A DNA stretch of 64,000 bases, from the NCBI GenBank assembly GCA_019096065.1, contig JAGUCH010000007.1, positions 5,106,501 to 5,170,500 on the forward strand, in the 5' to 3' direction. Positions 12,201-22,316 of the stretch are shown here, one piece after another. Position 1 is the stretch's first letter. The number at the start of each line of letters is the position of its first letter. The translations under genes were made by a program, and so were the position numbers. The notes beneath the pieces are model-generated. The model was given only the letters and a program-made list of their open reading frames with translations. It made no database searches and was not told the DNA's origin. The DNA is from Paracyclopina nana (lineage: Eukaryota > Arthropoda > Copepoda > Cyclopoida > Cyclopettidae).

Positions 12201-12733
12201 ACCAGATAAAATTGAATCAAATTGAATAAAAGCTAACTCCCAAGCAGCCTTCAAACTTGAGTAGAGTAAGTAAGTACCTGAAATTGAACCAAGAGCTCCC
12301 TTCTGGCTTTTAAGACCGTCTCTTGCTTGCCAGAGATGAGGAAGGTCAACGACTGGTCCTTGTTAGAGGACATTTCGATCTTGGCGCCCGTCTTCTCCAT
12401 AACATTTTTTATCAATTTGTAGGAGTCCTCGGCGGACCTCTCTCCAAAGTTGCCCGTGGCCTGGTCCTTGCGCTCCTCCAAAGGGATGTGGAACACCTGA
12501 GTGACAGTCGAGCTCATGAGCATGGGCTTCTTGTTCCAATCACCGATGGGGTTGGATCCGGCGCCGGACGCGTTGTTCTTGGGCGCAGAGGGCAGCGATG
12601 GGAAAAGGTCATCGTACGTTTGCGGTTGTTCGGCCGCAGCAGCAGCGGCCGGGGTGGCGACAGCATCTGAGTTGGTTGTCTCCTTGTTGTTCTCCATGTC
12701 TATGTTGTTGTTCTCCGCACAGACACTGTCCAT
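6243..12733 (-). CDS. HDLBP: Vigilin (multi-KH-domain RNA-binding protein)
   Basis: Thirteen coding exons join in frame: 12278-12733, 11220-11651, 10836-11019, 10533-10666, 10187-10370, 9887-10002, 8617-9669, 8336-8443, 7912-8157, 7295-7732, 6953-7105, 6586-6770, 6243-6345. They give about 1263 residues, against about 1268 for human vigilin. The product is a string of KH domains, seen as repeated I-I-G-x-x-G loops (for example IIGKGGSTIKTIR, LIGRQGVNIQTVR, IIGRRGFGIKKIM), each followed by a hydrophobic strand and a VTI-x-G segment. The tail ends APAWGPKR, as in the family. Vigilin binds many mRNAs and tRNAs, associates with polysomes and the ER, and helps heterochromatin silencing in flies (family knowledge). 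The start at 12733 is the first in-frame ATG after a splice acceptor at 12761. The introns carry snoRNA candidates, listed separately. Confidence 0.97.
6411..6483 (-). ncRNA. Intronic C/D-box snoRNA (vigilin intron 12)
   Basis: Minus strand: C box GTGATGA (6477-6483), D box CTGA (6411-6414), 73 nt. It differs from the intron 11 copy at only a few positions across the body. Confidence 0.7.
6842..6913 (-). ncRNA. Intronic C/D-box snoRNA (vigilin intron 11)
   Basis: Minus strand: C box GTGATGA (6907-6913), D box CTGA (6842-6845), 72 nt. It is nearly identical to the intron 12 copy while the flanking intron sequence differs, so selection acts on the RNA segment. The guide TACCACCAATATCTGCA faces 28S GCAGATCTTGGTGGTA with one mismatch. 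Confidence 0.7.
7181..7251 (-). ncRNA. Intronic C/D-box snoRNA (vigilin intron 10)
   Basis: Minus strand: C box ATGATGA (7245-7251) and D box CTGA (7181-7184). The D guide includes GATACCACCAATATC, nearly complementary to 28S GATCTTGGTGGTAG. The D' guide region includes TATTTGCTAC. It is a paralogue of the intron 11 and 12 copies. Confidence 0.65.
7800..7874 (-). ncRNA. Weak C/D-box snoRNA candidate (vigilin intron 9)
   Basis: Minus strand: C box ATGATGA (7868-7874) and D box CTGA (7800-7803) 75 nt apart, with a possible D' TTGA. No rRNA complementarity was recognised. The call rests on boxes, spacing and location. Confidence 0.35.
8228..8290 (-). ncRNA. Intronic C/D-box snoRNA candidate (vigilin intron 8)
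   Basis: Minus strand: C box ATGATGT (8284-8290), D' CTGT, D CTGA (8228-8231). It carries the same 28S-complementary D' guide (TATTTGCTACT) as the intron 6 copy. The D guide differs between the two. Confidence 0.6.
9741..9805 (-). ncRNA. Intronic C/D-box snoRNA candidate (vigilin intron 6)
   Basis: Minus strand: C box GTGATGT (9799-9805), D' CTGT and D CTGA (9741-9744). The D' guide TATTTGCTACT is complementary to AGTAGCAAATA, an 11-nt conserved 28S segment. It shares its body with the intron 8 candidate. Confidence 0.6.
10434..10493 (-). ncRNA. Intronic C/D-box snoRNA candidate (vigilin intron 4)
   Basis: Minus strand: C box TTGATGA (10487-10493), exact D' CTGA, C'-like TATGATTA and exact D CTGA (10434-10437). 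The spacing suits a box C/D RNA. Guides CTTCTGCGTGTCAT (before D') and TTTTTGCAAACC (before D) have no target I can name. Confidence 0.55.
10736..10791 (-). ncRNA. Intronic C/D-box snoRNA, U57-like (vigilin intron 3)
   Basis: Minus strand: C box ATGATGA (10785-10791), D'-like CTGG, C'-like AGTGACA and D box CTGA (10736-10739). The antisense element GTGATTTAATGAGC lies immediately before D. Like the intron 1 candidate it pairs with 18S GGCTCATTAAATCA, so the two are paralogues. Confidence 0.75.
11088..11146 (-). ncRNA. Intronic C/D-box snoRNA, U59-like (vigilin intron 2)
   Basis: Minus strand: C box GTGATGT (11140-11146), perfect internal D' CTGA, C' TGATGAG and terminal D CTGA (11088-11091). 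The guide before D' is TACTTTCGTTCTC. It is complementary over 11 nt to the conserved 18S segment AGAACGAAAGT. The predicted target is the A of AAGAAC, matching the U59 class as I recall it. Confidence 0.65.
11722..11778 (-). ncRNA. Intronic C/D-box snoRNA, U57-like (vigilin intron 1)
   Basis: Minus strand: C box GTGATGA (11772-11778), C'-like ATGATGG (11743-11749), D box CTGA (11722-11725). The antisense element before D is AAGTGATTTAATGAGC. It is complementary over 14 nt to the near-universal 18S segment GGCTCATTAAATCA. The fifth nucleotide from D pairs with the A equivalent to human 18S A99, the site attributed to U57. Confidence 0.7.
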
Positions 12734-12760
12734 ATTTCTCGCCGGGGTCGATCAGTAATG

Positions 12761-13545
12761 CTGCAACAAGGGAAAAACTCGTTCTCAACAAAAGAGGGAA
12801 GAACAGTAAACACGTGTTTTTCCGAGAAACCGGAATTTCTGTTTCCTCTACCCTCTTCCTTCGCCATGTCATTGAAAAGGAAAGCATGTAAAAATAGCCA
12901 GCAAAACCACGTGGTAAATTACTTGGGGACAACAACAAACGCTTTTTCCGTTAAAACGCAGCGCGGAGTCAACATAAAAAAGACTCGCCAGGAAATAGGG
13001 CGGATTTTCGTAGAGGAGGCACAAAAAGTTGCGAAAACGCAACACGTCACCAACATCGATTCCGAAAATAGTTTTCAACCCCGTTCCCGCATCTCGGCTT
13101 TCTAGCAAGTGAAAATCTAGACCCGACGCCATTTTGACGAGAGGGGGTGACGGTCACGGCGGCGGCCTCGCCCAACCGAGAAAACCATAAAAATAATGGC
13201 AGTCCCCAGCGGCAGCGAAAAAACTGTACACAGCATCTTTTGAAAAACGGCAAGACACCAACTTACTGTTACTGATTTCCGGAGGTATCCGTCCTATGTT
13301 TTCACGAAATTCGACGCCACAGTTCCTGGTGGTGAGCAGGTTCTGCAAAAAGCAAGACAGAATGGCGTTACGGGTGAAAAAGGAAAATCCAGGTAGCTAA
13401 AGTTAAAGGCAGCAAAGAACTTGTCCTTCCTCACCTCTGGAGCCGCTCGAGTTCAGTACAAAACTAAGATCTGTGTTCGTCGGCGGCGGTGAACGGAAAA
13501 TTTGGCGTGGCACGAAATGTGCAGTGAACTGAGCCAGCCATTTTC
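12761..13545 (-). promoter_or_regulatory. Vigilin 5' UTR exons and promoter region
   Basis: Upstream of the start codon, minus-strand splice signals suggest two noncoding exons. One is about 13267-13341 (acceptor TTTTTGCAG, donor GTAAGT). A first exon ends at about 13437 (donor GTGAGG) and begins near 13545. The region is GC-richer than its surroundings. A spliced 5' UTR is expected for a snoRNA host gene, but exon ends are inferred from splice consensus only. Confidence 0.5.
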
Positions 13546-14343
13546 AGGCGAGTTCAAACGAAACGTAAGCTATTGTTTTTATTTCATGGAAACTTTCGTT
13601 TCATTTATGCCCTTGACAGCATTATTTCACGTAAATAGCTAAGGCGTAGCAGTATAGCAAATGCATGTTCGAAAGTTTGCTTCATGTGATATGATGCTTT
13701 TTTCTTGGAATTCAAGATTGACTTAATGACGCGATACTGTCATGATTTCTCAACATTGCCGCGTGGACAGTCAACGTGGTGATAGCTGTCAAATAGTCCA
13801 CCGCATAATGCAGATGTTCTGCCTTACTTTGGTAACGGTGGTGGAGCGTTTTTCCAGTTTATGATTTATTGAATAATTTTTCAAAGTATTCTTAATATTT
13901 GACACCTAATGTAGTACTTCGCTGTTAACCGGATTTTATCTGTTTACGCCGACACGCTGGCATTTTTCCTGGAATTCTTCCGCGCACTTTTTCTTTGCCC
14001 GCGAAATTCAAAGTGAGGTGGTCACTCAGCCTAAATTACCTTGATGTACCTACGTTCATCAAAACTTATTGTGCAAATTGGATGCCAAAATAATTTATTT
14101 CTAACCCTGATTAACTACTGCATTTAGACTGAGATTGATTCGAATGGCAATTGAAAGACAATGACAGTTTATGTAAGAGGTTTTATTGCTAAGTGAGTGC
14201 GGTTGTATAAAAGATCTTCATTTTGAAAGCCTTAAAAATTGTATCTGTAATGGGTGAAGAAATATCATGAGAAAAATAGACATGATTATGATTGCGAGTA
14301 GGCACGTGCATATTAATATTTGATGAGGTTCCCTTCTCCAAGT
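13546..14343. other. Intergenic spacer between vigilin and ALDH
   Basis: No coding signal. A minus-strand AATAAA (plus TTTATT at about 14181) lies downstream of the ALDH stop and is a plausible polyadenylation signal for it. Confidence 0.5.
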
Positions 14344-16124
14344 CTACAACCACTCAGGCACTTCATGGTCAAGAGCCTTGGCGACCGCTTTGGAGGCAAT
14401 GACAATGCCAATACCAAGGCCAACGCATGTCAAATATTTAATGAAGGCCGGAATTGAAGGCAATTCTGTGACGCTCAGCAAGGTTCTCGCTGTTGTCACG
14501 GTAGATGGAGAGTAGGGTGGATATCTGAATGATCCAAGCTTCTCGCCCAGAAAGCCAAAATCTCTGATCAAGACGGACTTTTTGTGGCTGAATGTGTCAT
14601 AAGAATACCTGAACAAAACAAAAGGCTTTGAAAGCATTCATAAAAAATTGACTGATTTTTCCAGCTCTTACTTTCCGTGATAGGCTCCATATCCAGATTC
14701 TTCCACTCCTCCAAAAGGTAAAGTGTCAACAGAGAGCTGCACAATGACATCATTGACGCACACAGAGCCGGAAGACGTGTTGTCAATGATGTCGTTCATC
14801 TTGTCTTTTTTCTGGGTGAAGATGTACAATGACAAGGGCTTTGGTTTGGCCTTGATGAAGTCAATGGCATCCTTCACTGATTCCACAGTGACAATGGGCA
14901 AAATGGGGCCAAAAATCTCCTCCTGTTCAAAATAAGTGCAGATCATTAGCATATGAGACATGAATATATAAATCAAAGGTCTTAAGCACCTGCATGACAG
15001 CATCATCTCCAGTGACATCTGTTATAACATGCAAGTCAATAAATCTCTCCTCAGGAATGCAAGTTCCTCCCTGGACAATTTTGCCTTTGGTCTTTTTGAT
15101 CAAATCTGTCAATCGATTGTAGTGCCTGTCATTGATGATTCTGCACAGGTCAGGACTCTTGGAAGAATCTGGACCGAAAAACTCTTCAGTCACCTTTGCC
15201 AGCATTGGCAGTAGCTTTTCTCTCACTTGAGAGCTGCATAGGATGTAATCAGGGGCCACGCAAGTCTGGCCAAGGTTGATCATTTTGCCCCATATGATTC
15301 GCTTTGCTGCCAATCTAATGTCAATAGTGTCATCCATGTACAAGGGACATTTTCCCCCCAATTCGAGTGTGCAAGGAGTTAAATGCTTGGAAGCAGCTTC
15401 AGCCACAATTCGGCCCACTGTGGCACCTCCAGTGTAGAAAATATGGTCAAATTTCTCCTTTAGTAAGCTGGTGGTTTCGGGAATTCCACCTACAACCACT
15501 TGGACAGTTTTGGGATCCATGTACCTTGAAAAACAATCACGATTGCCTCAATTCATTTTTTACGAACAATTACGAAGAGTACTTTGCTATGAGCTTCTCC
15601 ATCACTTTGGCAGAAGCTGGAGCCAATTCACTGGGCTTGACAACCACACAGTTTCCAGATGCAATTGCTCCTGTCACAGGTTGAAGTGACAATTGAACCG
15701 GGTAATTCCAGGCACCCATGACAAGTGCCACTCCAACTGGTTCCCGATGGATGTAGGTAGTGTCCATCATGGTAAGCATGTTCTTCTCGACGAACTCATC
15801 CTTGCCCCACCTTTATAAAAATTCAATAAGTTTCAGGAAAAAAAGGATGACAGTCGTTTACAAAAGTAGCACATACTTTTCCAAGGATCCAAGGGCATTC
15901 TTAACAAAGTTCTTGTTAAAATCAATCTCAAAGTTGATGGCCTCAGCGTAAGGCTTGCCAAGGTCATGTTTTAGGGCTTCAACGAGCTCGCCTTCGCACT
16001 CGTCATACAACTTTTTGAGCTGTTTCAATTGCTCAATTCGGTACTGCCTTGGAATGGTGATGCCCTTCTTGAAATTGGCACGCAAAGTCTCAACCATTTC
16101 ATTGTAGGAATTCATATTGGCCAC
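14344..16124 (-). CDS. ALDH3-type (fatty) aldehyde dehydrogenase
   Basis: Five exons (15877-16124, 15583-15810, 14990-15524, 14672-14922, 14344-14608) join in frame to 508 residues. ALDH3 enzymes oxidise medium- and long-chain aldehydes to acids with NAD(P). Visible marks are the NYPVQLSLQP segment, the cofactor loop FTGG (here YTGGATVG), the general base Glu in LELGGK, the nucleophile Cys in GQTCVAPDY, and the PFGGVEESGYG motif. A C-terminal hydrophobic stretch (YLTCVGLGIGIVIASKAVAK) suggests a membrane anchor as in ER fatty aldehyde dehydrogenase (ALDH3A2), rather than soluble ALDH3A1. It is divergent from PSMD11 and the two share about 1.1 kb of upstream DNA. Confidence 0.95.
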
Positions 16125-17279
16125 TTTTTAAAGCTTGCAGGAAAAATGATCCCTTGTTAGTTGGGCTTCTTCACTACAAGTAGCTGTAGGCAGGGCGTAA
16201 ACACAGACTTTTAAGAAAAAAGAAACTTTGGTTACGTAACAGAAATACAAAAAATATAAATGTCCAGTTGAGATTTTAAAATTATTTCTTCTGTAGTTTG
16301 GAGATTCGAAATTAACCAAGTTACATAAATCACAGGTTAAACAACTGTCTGACAAAGGCAATTTTTTTTTCTTATTTACGTTCTTAAATTTTCCGCCAAT
16401 CATTGAACGAAGAATGACTAGCGCGTTAATCGAGAAAAGAAAACAAATACATATTTTCTATATTTTTTGGGATAACGCATCAGCCTTGGTTCAACGTGAG
16501 TCGCGTTACCAAAAAGAGAAAAGCACAAAGGAAGAAGCTAGTTTGTTGACTATAACGCCTTAAAAAGTTAGTAAGTTGCATTCTCATCAAAATGGCGTCT
16601 GGTGGCCTCATGTGCGAAGTTTCGACTGTGCCGAAAATCGGCCACAAAATCGAGAGCATGGAGTTCCTCGAGTCCTTGGGTGAGTTCATTAGGTCTCTAA
16701 GCATCCGGGGAGACAAGTTTAGCCCGAGAAAAACTCGGATTCAAGTTAGATTAGTTGAAAAACGAATGCCGAAACTTTGTTGTCTTTTGTCAGTTGCGCG
16801 CGCACACTATTTCCTACGTAAACCTAGCATGAATTGACAAATTTTTCTTGCTCTTAGATTTAGTCTGTCTTCAACTTTCAATCTTTGTAGTCGCGAAAGT
16901 TACCTTTTAATACAAGTTCATAATGCATCAAACAATGCAAGCTTTTGAGATGGAGCTCTTCCATAACTTCAAAGGTGAATTTTCTGATATTCTTGGTACA
17001 TTTCAGCTTTAATTTAAAGAACATATTTTACTGACTAATAGTTTCAAATATTTATTTTATGTTAAGCGTTTTAAATACGTAAGCAACGTAAGATGACTGA
17101 TTTTATGGAAGTTCTTTGTCTTCATTGTACCAGGAAGTAAAAGTTCTTTTTTGCTTGTTCTTGCTTCTTCTAGCCTTCTTTTCCGTTGAATTGGCGTTGG
17201 ATAAAAGTTCCATAAAGCTGTTAGAGTCATCTGATTTTATTTTTCGTTAAATCGCCGAGGATAAAAGCCCTCAAAGCTT
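16125..17279. promoter_or_regulatory. Shared upstream region of ALDH and PSMD11
   Basis: It contains the 5' ends of two divergent genes. A possible alternative first exon lies at 16592-16679: ATGGCGTCTGG, 29 codons, donor GTGAGT. It does not splice in frame to anything I can identify. A second ATG-containing segment with a possible donor lies at 16922-16974. Just before the PSMD11 start, two similar blocks with GGATAAAAG (about 17183-17220 and 17240-17278) look like a diverged tandem duplication and may be core promoter elements. Confidence 0.4.
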
Positions 17280-19042
17280 ATGAATTTAGAAGGCAGTTTC
17301 GAAAGTGGTAGAAATATGACTGATTGGAAAAAATTGCTTCTAGATGTGACCGAGGCTCCAAGCGAGGAAATCCTCCGCGATCAGGAAGCCAATATTTTGC
17401 AGCTCGGTGAAAAATTGCGAGAAGAAGGAAAAACCAAAGAGATGACCGATTTGATCCAGAAAGTCCGTCATTTCCTCCGATTCATGTCAAAAGCCAAAGC
17501 TGCTAAATTGGTGCGTGGCCTTGTGGACATGTTCCTCGAAATGGAAAGATCAGAGCCACGCGGAGAACGTGAGGTTCAGTTGTGCAAGGTAGAGTACATT
17601 GCTTCTTAGCCACGAGTTTTTGCCTCTAATAGAAAGCGTCTTTGTCTAGGAGTGCATTGAATGGGCCAAAGATGAGAGGAGAACGTTTCTGCGTCAATCC
17701 TTGGAGTCCAGGCTGGTTGGCCTTTACTTCGAAACCGAACGCTACCAGGAAGCTTTGTCACTAGGCACAAATTTGCTGAAGGAGCTGAAAAAGCTCGACG
17801 ACAAGCATCTCTTGGTTGAAGTTCAGCTCCTGGAAAGCAAGACCTACCACGCTCTTGGAAATTTGCCCAAGGCTAGAGCTGCCCTGACCTCTGCCAGGAC
17901 CACTGCAAACTCTATTTATATCCCTCCAAAGGTCCAGGCTCAGCTTGATCTTCAGGTATGAGTTCTATCTACTTTTTATATTTATGAAAGAATGATGTAA
18001 CTTTTCACATACAACTTGAAAATTCGTGAACGTTTGCTAGATAGTATCTGACAGCATTGTATCTGTGAACATGGTGCCAGTGTCCTGTTAACATATGCTA
18101 ATTCTGCCTCGTTCTTGCATTTCAGTCTGGTATTCTGCATGCCTCAGAGGAGCGCGATTTCAAGACTGCTTTTTCTTATTTTTATGAGGCTTTTGAACAG
18201 TACGACTCCGTGGAGGACAAAAATGCACTGACAGCCCTGAAGTATATGCTGCTGTCCAAAATCATGCTTCAATTGTAAGTAGACACATTAAAATTTGACT
18301 TTGGTTACTTATGATGTAAATTTCAATTAACTACCTTGATCTTAAGGATGAAAGAGTTGCTAGATAGTATCTGAAAGCTTTGAAGCCTTATCTTGAAAGT
18401 CTGTTCTGTTTTGATGGCGTCAATTCAATTCTGCCTCACTTATTACAGGCCAGAGGAAGTGCAAAGCATTGTGAGTGGAAAGCTTGCCCTGAAACACAAT
18501 GGCGCCGACATTGAAGCCATGAAAAGTGTGGCTCAAGCTAGCAAGAACAGATCCCTCGCAGACTTCCAAACCGTAAGACACCTTGAAGGGTTAATACTTA
18601 TATTTTGCTAATCTTAGTTTGCTGTAGACTTTAGCAAAGTACAGCAAAGAGCTGAAAGAAGACAAGATCATTGCCCGACACTTGGATTCACTTTACCAGA
18701 CCATGCTGGAGCAGAACTTGTGCAGAATCATCGAGCCCTACTCCAGAGTGCAGGTACTTTTTTCCCATCATAATATTTTTGCTTTGTGATTTTAACGCCG
18801 GTTTTGGTAAGGTTGCCCACGTGGCCGAGAAGATCAACTTGCCCGAAGCAGAAGTGGAGAAGAAACTGTCTCAAATGATCCTGGACAAGAAGATCCAAGG
18901 CATTTTGGATCAGGAGACGAGAGTGCTCATCATTTTCGAGGGCAAGGAGCGAGACGTGACCTACGATGATGTTATTGAAACAGTTTCAGCCATGTCCAAG
19001 GTGGTGGATCGATTGTACCAAGCTGCTCAGAAGTTGACTTAA
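17280..19042 (+). CDS. PSMD11: 26S proteasome regulatory subunit Rpn6 / PSMD11
   Basis: Six exons (17280-17588, 17650-17955, 18126-18274, 18449-18572, 18628-18753, 18812-19042) give about 414 residues, against 422 in human. Rpn6 is a PCI-domain lid subunit that clamps the 19S lid to the 20S core. Near-invariant segments are visible: [73 protein letters not shown]. The C-terminal [13 protein letters not shown] matches the human VVDSLYNKAKKLT. The family's first ~25 residues are replaced or missing. The ATG at 17316 (MTDWKKLL) is an equally good start. Two introns each carry a snoRNA candidate. Confidence 0.96.
17992..18051 (+). ncRNA. Intronic C/D-box snoRNA (PSMD11 intron 2)
   Basis: C box ATGATGT (17992-17998), D'-like TTGA, C'-like CGTGAACG and D CTGA (18048-18051). 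The guide GCTAGATAGTA before D is complementary over 11 nt to TACTATCTAGC, part of the strongly conserved 28S segment TACTATCTAGCGAAACC. The fifth nucleotide from D points to the U of CTACUA. Confidence 0.7.
18311..18374 (+). ncRNA. Intronic C/D-box snoRNA (PSMD11 intron 3)
   Basis: C box ATGATGT (18311-18317), D' TTGA, C' GGATGAAA and D CTGA (18371-18374). It has the same guide GCTAGATAGTAT as the intron 2 copy, in otherwise different intron sequence. The two are paralogues predicted to guide the same 28S site. Confidence 0.72.
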
Positions 19043-19397
19043 GTTTCCCCCCCGATTATGATCCCAAGGCCTGTGATTTGTCTGAAGCTGGGAAACTGGA
19101 GGATAATAACCCTACGACAACATTTTCAGCTACTAAGCTAGTATTTGTATACCCCCACTTTTTCTTGGGTCATCAGCATCTTCAACAACATGTTTGTAAT
19201 AATAGTCACTTAAAAAATCATCAATACAATGTTAAAAAAAATCTGATTGATTCTTGTTCTGTCTAGGCTCAAAGATGCTGTTAATTATGTGCGAATGATC
19301 TCTTTGAAAGGAACTGGAAAATGATTGTGCCTGGCTCAGCCCAATATATTTAGAGTGGTCCAATGACAAAATCTGCGCGCAAATAGTGATGCCTTTC

Positions 19398-21914
19398 TTA
19401 ACCAGCGCATTCCACTTGGAAGAAGTCAAAGTAGAATCCGACAATGCCACCCGGTGCTTTAGCTTGTTCATTAGTGGTTGCAGTCGTGTCAGAAGTCACC
19501 TCGTTTCTATCTGTGGTGAAATGGAACGAAAAGGGCAACCTTTGAGCTGAAAAGAATGTGCATTTCTTCAATTGTTCATTAATACCTACGATAATTTATG
19601 CCAACTTACAGCAAACCGTCGCATGGGCCGTTTGACGGTTCCCAGCAGACCAAATTCGTCCGCAAAGTGCATCTACGGCGTCATTAATAATGGCTTTATC
19701 GGCAACTTCAGCTGCATTCAAGGCTTTGGCACCATAAAACTGCACTCAACGTTATGAGTTTAAAATGAGGTGAGCAAAGAATAAGACTCATATAATGTAC
19801 TCACAAATATTGCGTCATCAATGCAATCTGCTTCAAGATCGTTCTCAGCAGCAGCCGCGTTAGCTGAGATGGCAAGACCATAGCTAGCCTGAAATAAGGA
19901 TTTTTTCTAGAGATGTAGCGGGCCTAGAAAAGTCGGGCTCGGGTCGGGCTTTCAAAAAATGACTCGGGCAGAGCTTGAATTTTTTTTCAGGCTTCGGGCT
20001 TTTTTCGCGTCGAGATGAATACTACTATTTTTCAGGAAAAATCTGAATAATAATCACTTTTAGTTTAGAAATTCACCTAAATTGATGTTAAAATACAATA
20101 AAAGTGAAAAGCTTGAAAAAAGCTTGAAATTGTCGGAGTTTCTGAAAATCGGCCCGAGTCGGCCAGAAATTGGCATCGGGCTTTCGGGCATGCTACTCTG
20201 GTAACAGTGGGACAACCTGCATGTAAATAAATTCATTCAAGCGTCTCACCTGAGCTATAACTGTGGTTCCAATAATATGAGGGGTTAAGCAAATCGAACA
20301 AGCTGTCACTGCCTTTCTGAAGCAGACTGTATAATCTTGTCCACTGAGATGCGTCACTACAAAAGTAACAAAAGAGGATAATTGCATTCGAATAAAATAT
20401 ACTACATTTAGGCTTATCACCTGTTGATCCGACCGTAGCTAAATTGGTAGGAAAATTAAATCTGAAATTGAAAATGCATGCAGTTTGGATAAGATTTTGC
20501 TAAAAGAAAGCAAAAACTCCTTACGACGCAACTGATCCCGAAGTAGCTGAGAAATACTGGAGGCAACCTGGAGGACCACCTGGTTCCTCTCCGCAGATGT
20601 ATTGCAAAACCTACGTGCCAAGGTTGAAAAACCCAGCCATAAATGCGGAAATAACACGAGTAAGAACACACCTTTATGTTGGCCTTTCTTGTAGTTGAAG
20701 AATCAAGCGTGTTGAAGTTGAATGAAGCTGAGATGCAAGTATCACCCACATCAATGAACACTGGAATGGATAAGTGGTCTACTAACTGGCTACCATACAG
20801 ATTGTCCCACAATAATCGGAGCAAAGTAATTAGATCGGGCTCCAAGTCGAGCTGAAAGCCCTACGCGGTGCGTGCACGGCACCTTTAAAATTACTCGTTG
20901 CCTGATTATATGCCTTAGAAACATAGGCTCGGTACATCTGACCAGTTATTTACTCCGAAACAGGTGGGACAATCTGTGCGTAAATATCTTTATGCTTACT
21001 GTGCTGGCCAGTGTTGTAGCCGCAAATTACCGGTGACCCTTTCAGCCCTGGGGACATGACCGAAAACGAATCTCCCACACAATCTCCTATGAAACCTCCC
21101 AAGTCAACTACGCCAGCATCCGCGACTGTCCCAGTGACAGGTCCTCCAATTTCGAATGACTGTACAGAAACGCAGAGTGAGGCATGAACGAGAGCAGGCA
21201 AATGAAAGCTTACAGTGAATTCCAGCTTGATTCTACACACTTTTGTGTTGGTCTTGCAAATGGTAAATATGCAGGTTTGTTCTGCGGTGGTGAATGACTG
21301 TTTGGGCCCAACGTTCAAGTAAGTGCTATTCTCCCGAGTGGAAGAGCCACATCCCAGGGAAACTGGAGAAAAAGTGTACTCATGAACTTTTTGGAAAAAA
21401 AAGTATTTTTTTATATACTTACAAATGCAGCAGACTCCATATCCATTCGCGCATTGGCCTGACCCAGTTCCACCTCGATCCGCACATTCAGTGCTTAACA
21501 GAGAATTATGACATATTCCTTGGCAATACGGTATGACAATATATTCTGTAACTTTTAAATATACCTCGTGTAGCACGTTCCATTGTAAGGAGAAGCAATG
21601 CACATATCATTCTACGCAAGGTAATGCATTATTAACCAGATCCGTAATAATATTTAATTCTTAATTGACTTACTGGAAATCTCACCACGTTGAAGATTTT
21701 CCCCGAGGATCCTTTGTTAGGGTCTAAATTGCATTGAATGTGGAAAAACAGTGAAACTCAAGGAGAAAACAGAAAAACTCACTTTGGGTCTGATCATCTG
21801 AAAACGCTAAAGGAATTGACGCGAGCCACACGACAAAAGGAATGACTGTGCCTGTAAGAAGCAAAAAAAAAAAGGCAAAACTAATAATGCTTCATTCTCC
21901 AAAGTACCTTTCAT
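19398..21914 (-). CDS. Secreted CUB-type protein A
   Basis: About 14 small exons. Start at 21914 (MKG), with a signal peptide continued in 21781-21852. Approximate further exons: 21675-21722, 21566-21617, 21422-21490, 21233-21363, 21006-21160, 20672-20760, 20524-20640, 20418-20462, 20250-20357, 19806-19890, 19610-19740, 19398-19549. It has the layout of arthropod secreted CUB proteins: an N-terminal Cys segment ending GQCANGYGVCC, a CUB-like block (CGSSTRENSTYLN; VCRIKLEF; GDCVGDSFSV; ICGYNTGQH), then a second block with PGCLQYFSATSG and LSGQDYTVCFRK. It ends GGIVGFYFDFFQVECAG. The function is unknown. It lies head-to-head with a paralogue. Internal exon edges are approximate. Confidence 0.8.
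19915..20205. repeat. TCGGGC-rich dispersed-repeat-like insertion in a CUB A intron
   Basis: TCGGGC or GCCCGA recurs near both ends (for example GTCGGGCTCGGGTCGGGC at about 19943 and ATCGGGCTTTCGGGC at about 20176). The outer edges GTAGCGGGC and GGGCATGCTAC are weakly inverted. This suggests a small transposon remnant. No target duplication was found. Confidence 0.4.
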
Positions 21915-22316
21915 CGTGGCAATCAAGAATCAACTGTGTAATCCAGCCGATGAGGAAAATCTCTGACTAAAAATTAAACTGGTTCTCTTTTTTTGCAACG
22001 CATCTTTTCCTGAATGACCTCAGCAAATTTTCAGTGCACATTGGCTAATAATTGGACATTTAGGCCTCAAATGTGCCTTAATGCGTGAAGCAACGCGGCC
22101 GTTTTAGAGGTAAGATCATTGCAAACAAAGGCTTAATATTGCCTGAAAATTAGGGAAGATTTTAACCGGTTAGGCCCTACAGTGGGCCAGGCTAGGCCTA
22201 GATGATCTAGCAATAAGCCATCAATCCGGTGTGTAATCAAAGGCAAGGGTTACAGGGCTATTTTGAGCTGGGCTTCCAACTTAACAGGCATTCTTGATTC
22301 ACACAACTTTGAAGCA

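Noticed and set aside
16592-16679. First coding exon of PSMD11
   Set aside because: The ORF and donor look good, but its residues do not resemble the PSMD11 N-terminus and no downstream acceptor keeps frame; kept only as a possible alternative exon.
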